Assembly (NCBI GenBank): GCA_035622975.1
Contig: DASPUH010000044.1
Location: forward strand, 1 to 15,783
Source of the DNA: DASPUH01 sp035622975
GTDB lineage: Bacteria > Chloroflexota > Limnocylindria > Limnocylindrales > CSP1-4
Direction: 5' to 3'
Length of the DNA: 15,783 nt
In this document: positions 15,725-15,783 of the stretch, piece after piece
Layout: every line of letters starts with the position of its first letter
Numbering within the stretch: the stretch's first letter is position 1
Made by a program: the position numbers and the translations under genes
Notes under the pieces: model-generated
Seen by the model: only the letters and a program-made list of their open reading frames with translations
Told to the model about the DNA's origin: nothing
Databases searched by the model: none

Positions 15725-15783
15725 GCAGCGCTTCCTTCCAGGGCCATCGCGGTGTCGGGAGTCGGTCCGGCGACGTCCAGCGG
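15721..15783 (-). CDS. C-terminal end of the gene upstream of clpP (position suggests trigger factor)
   Basis: The minus strand is open from the window edge and ends PLDVAGPTPDTAMALEGSAA followed by TGA at 15723-15721. The stop overlaps the clpP start as ATGA. Only 20 codons are visible and they carry no domain. In many bacteria tig (trigger factor) directly precedes clpP-clpX, so tig is the best guess, from position only. Confidence 0.5.
   Translation of the reverse strand, partial: PLDVAGPTPDTAMALEGSAA

Overview
The window is GC-rich and densely coded. I read it as a chromosomal segment of a Chloroflexota-like bacterium (moderate confidence). The reasons are a Tad-type pilin cluster of unusual composition, a tig/clpP/clpX-style operon followed by two RNA-methyltransferase-type genes, a T-box leader in front of valS, and heavy use of GTG and TTG starts. 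There is no rRNA, tRNA, CRISPR array, transposase, integrase or phage gene, and no obvious compositional break.

Left part (1-262, minus strand): the 5' end of a gene for a secreted protein with a signal peptide and a Ser/Ala/Thr-rich segment. It is divergent from everything to its right. The 340-bp divergent intergenic region (263-602) contains a perfect 18-bp palindrome that looks like an operator.

Pilin block (603-8812, plus strand): two TadE-type pseudopilins (603-1286 and 1283-1963) overlap by 4 bp. They are followed 14 bp later by the first of three paralogous TadG-like secreted proteins (1978-3633, 4154-6361, 6617-8812). The three share an N-terminal Tad membrane anchor and a C-terminal domain ending in the same residues (NPVHLVVP). 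The second and third also carry an inserted beta-rich domain of about 140 residues that the first lacks. Gaps of 520 and 255 bp separate the paralogues. Each paralogue is followed by a GC-rich dyad, so each may be its own transcription unit. No Tad motor, platform or prepilin peptidase gene lies in the window. These genes probably supply minor or tip subunits to a Tad machine encoded elsewhere, and three tandem TadG variants suggest diversified surface or adhesive ends.

Housekeeping block (8863-15783, minus strand, convergent with the pilins): in transcription order, the last 20 codons of an upstream gene (position suggests tig), clpP, clpX, a class I SAM methyltransferase, a SpoU/TrmH-family 2'-O-ribose methyltransferase, and valS. 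The upstream gene and clpP overlap at ATGA, and the two methyltransferases overlap at GTGA, so translational coupling is likely. valS has its own leader, in which I can draw nearly all of a canonical T-box riboswitch: a specifier loop with Val codon GUC, the distal stem I loop, an antiterminator with the 7-nt UGGUACC bulge, and a competing terminator. Val-tRNA charging therefore probably controls both local transcription of valS and any read-through from the clp operon.

The most interesting items are the tandem TadG family with its domain insertion, the valS T-box, the 18-bp palindrome, and a methyltransferase whose recognisable N-terminal motif lies upstream of any ATG, GTG or TTG start.
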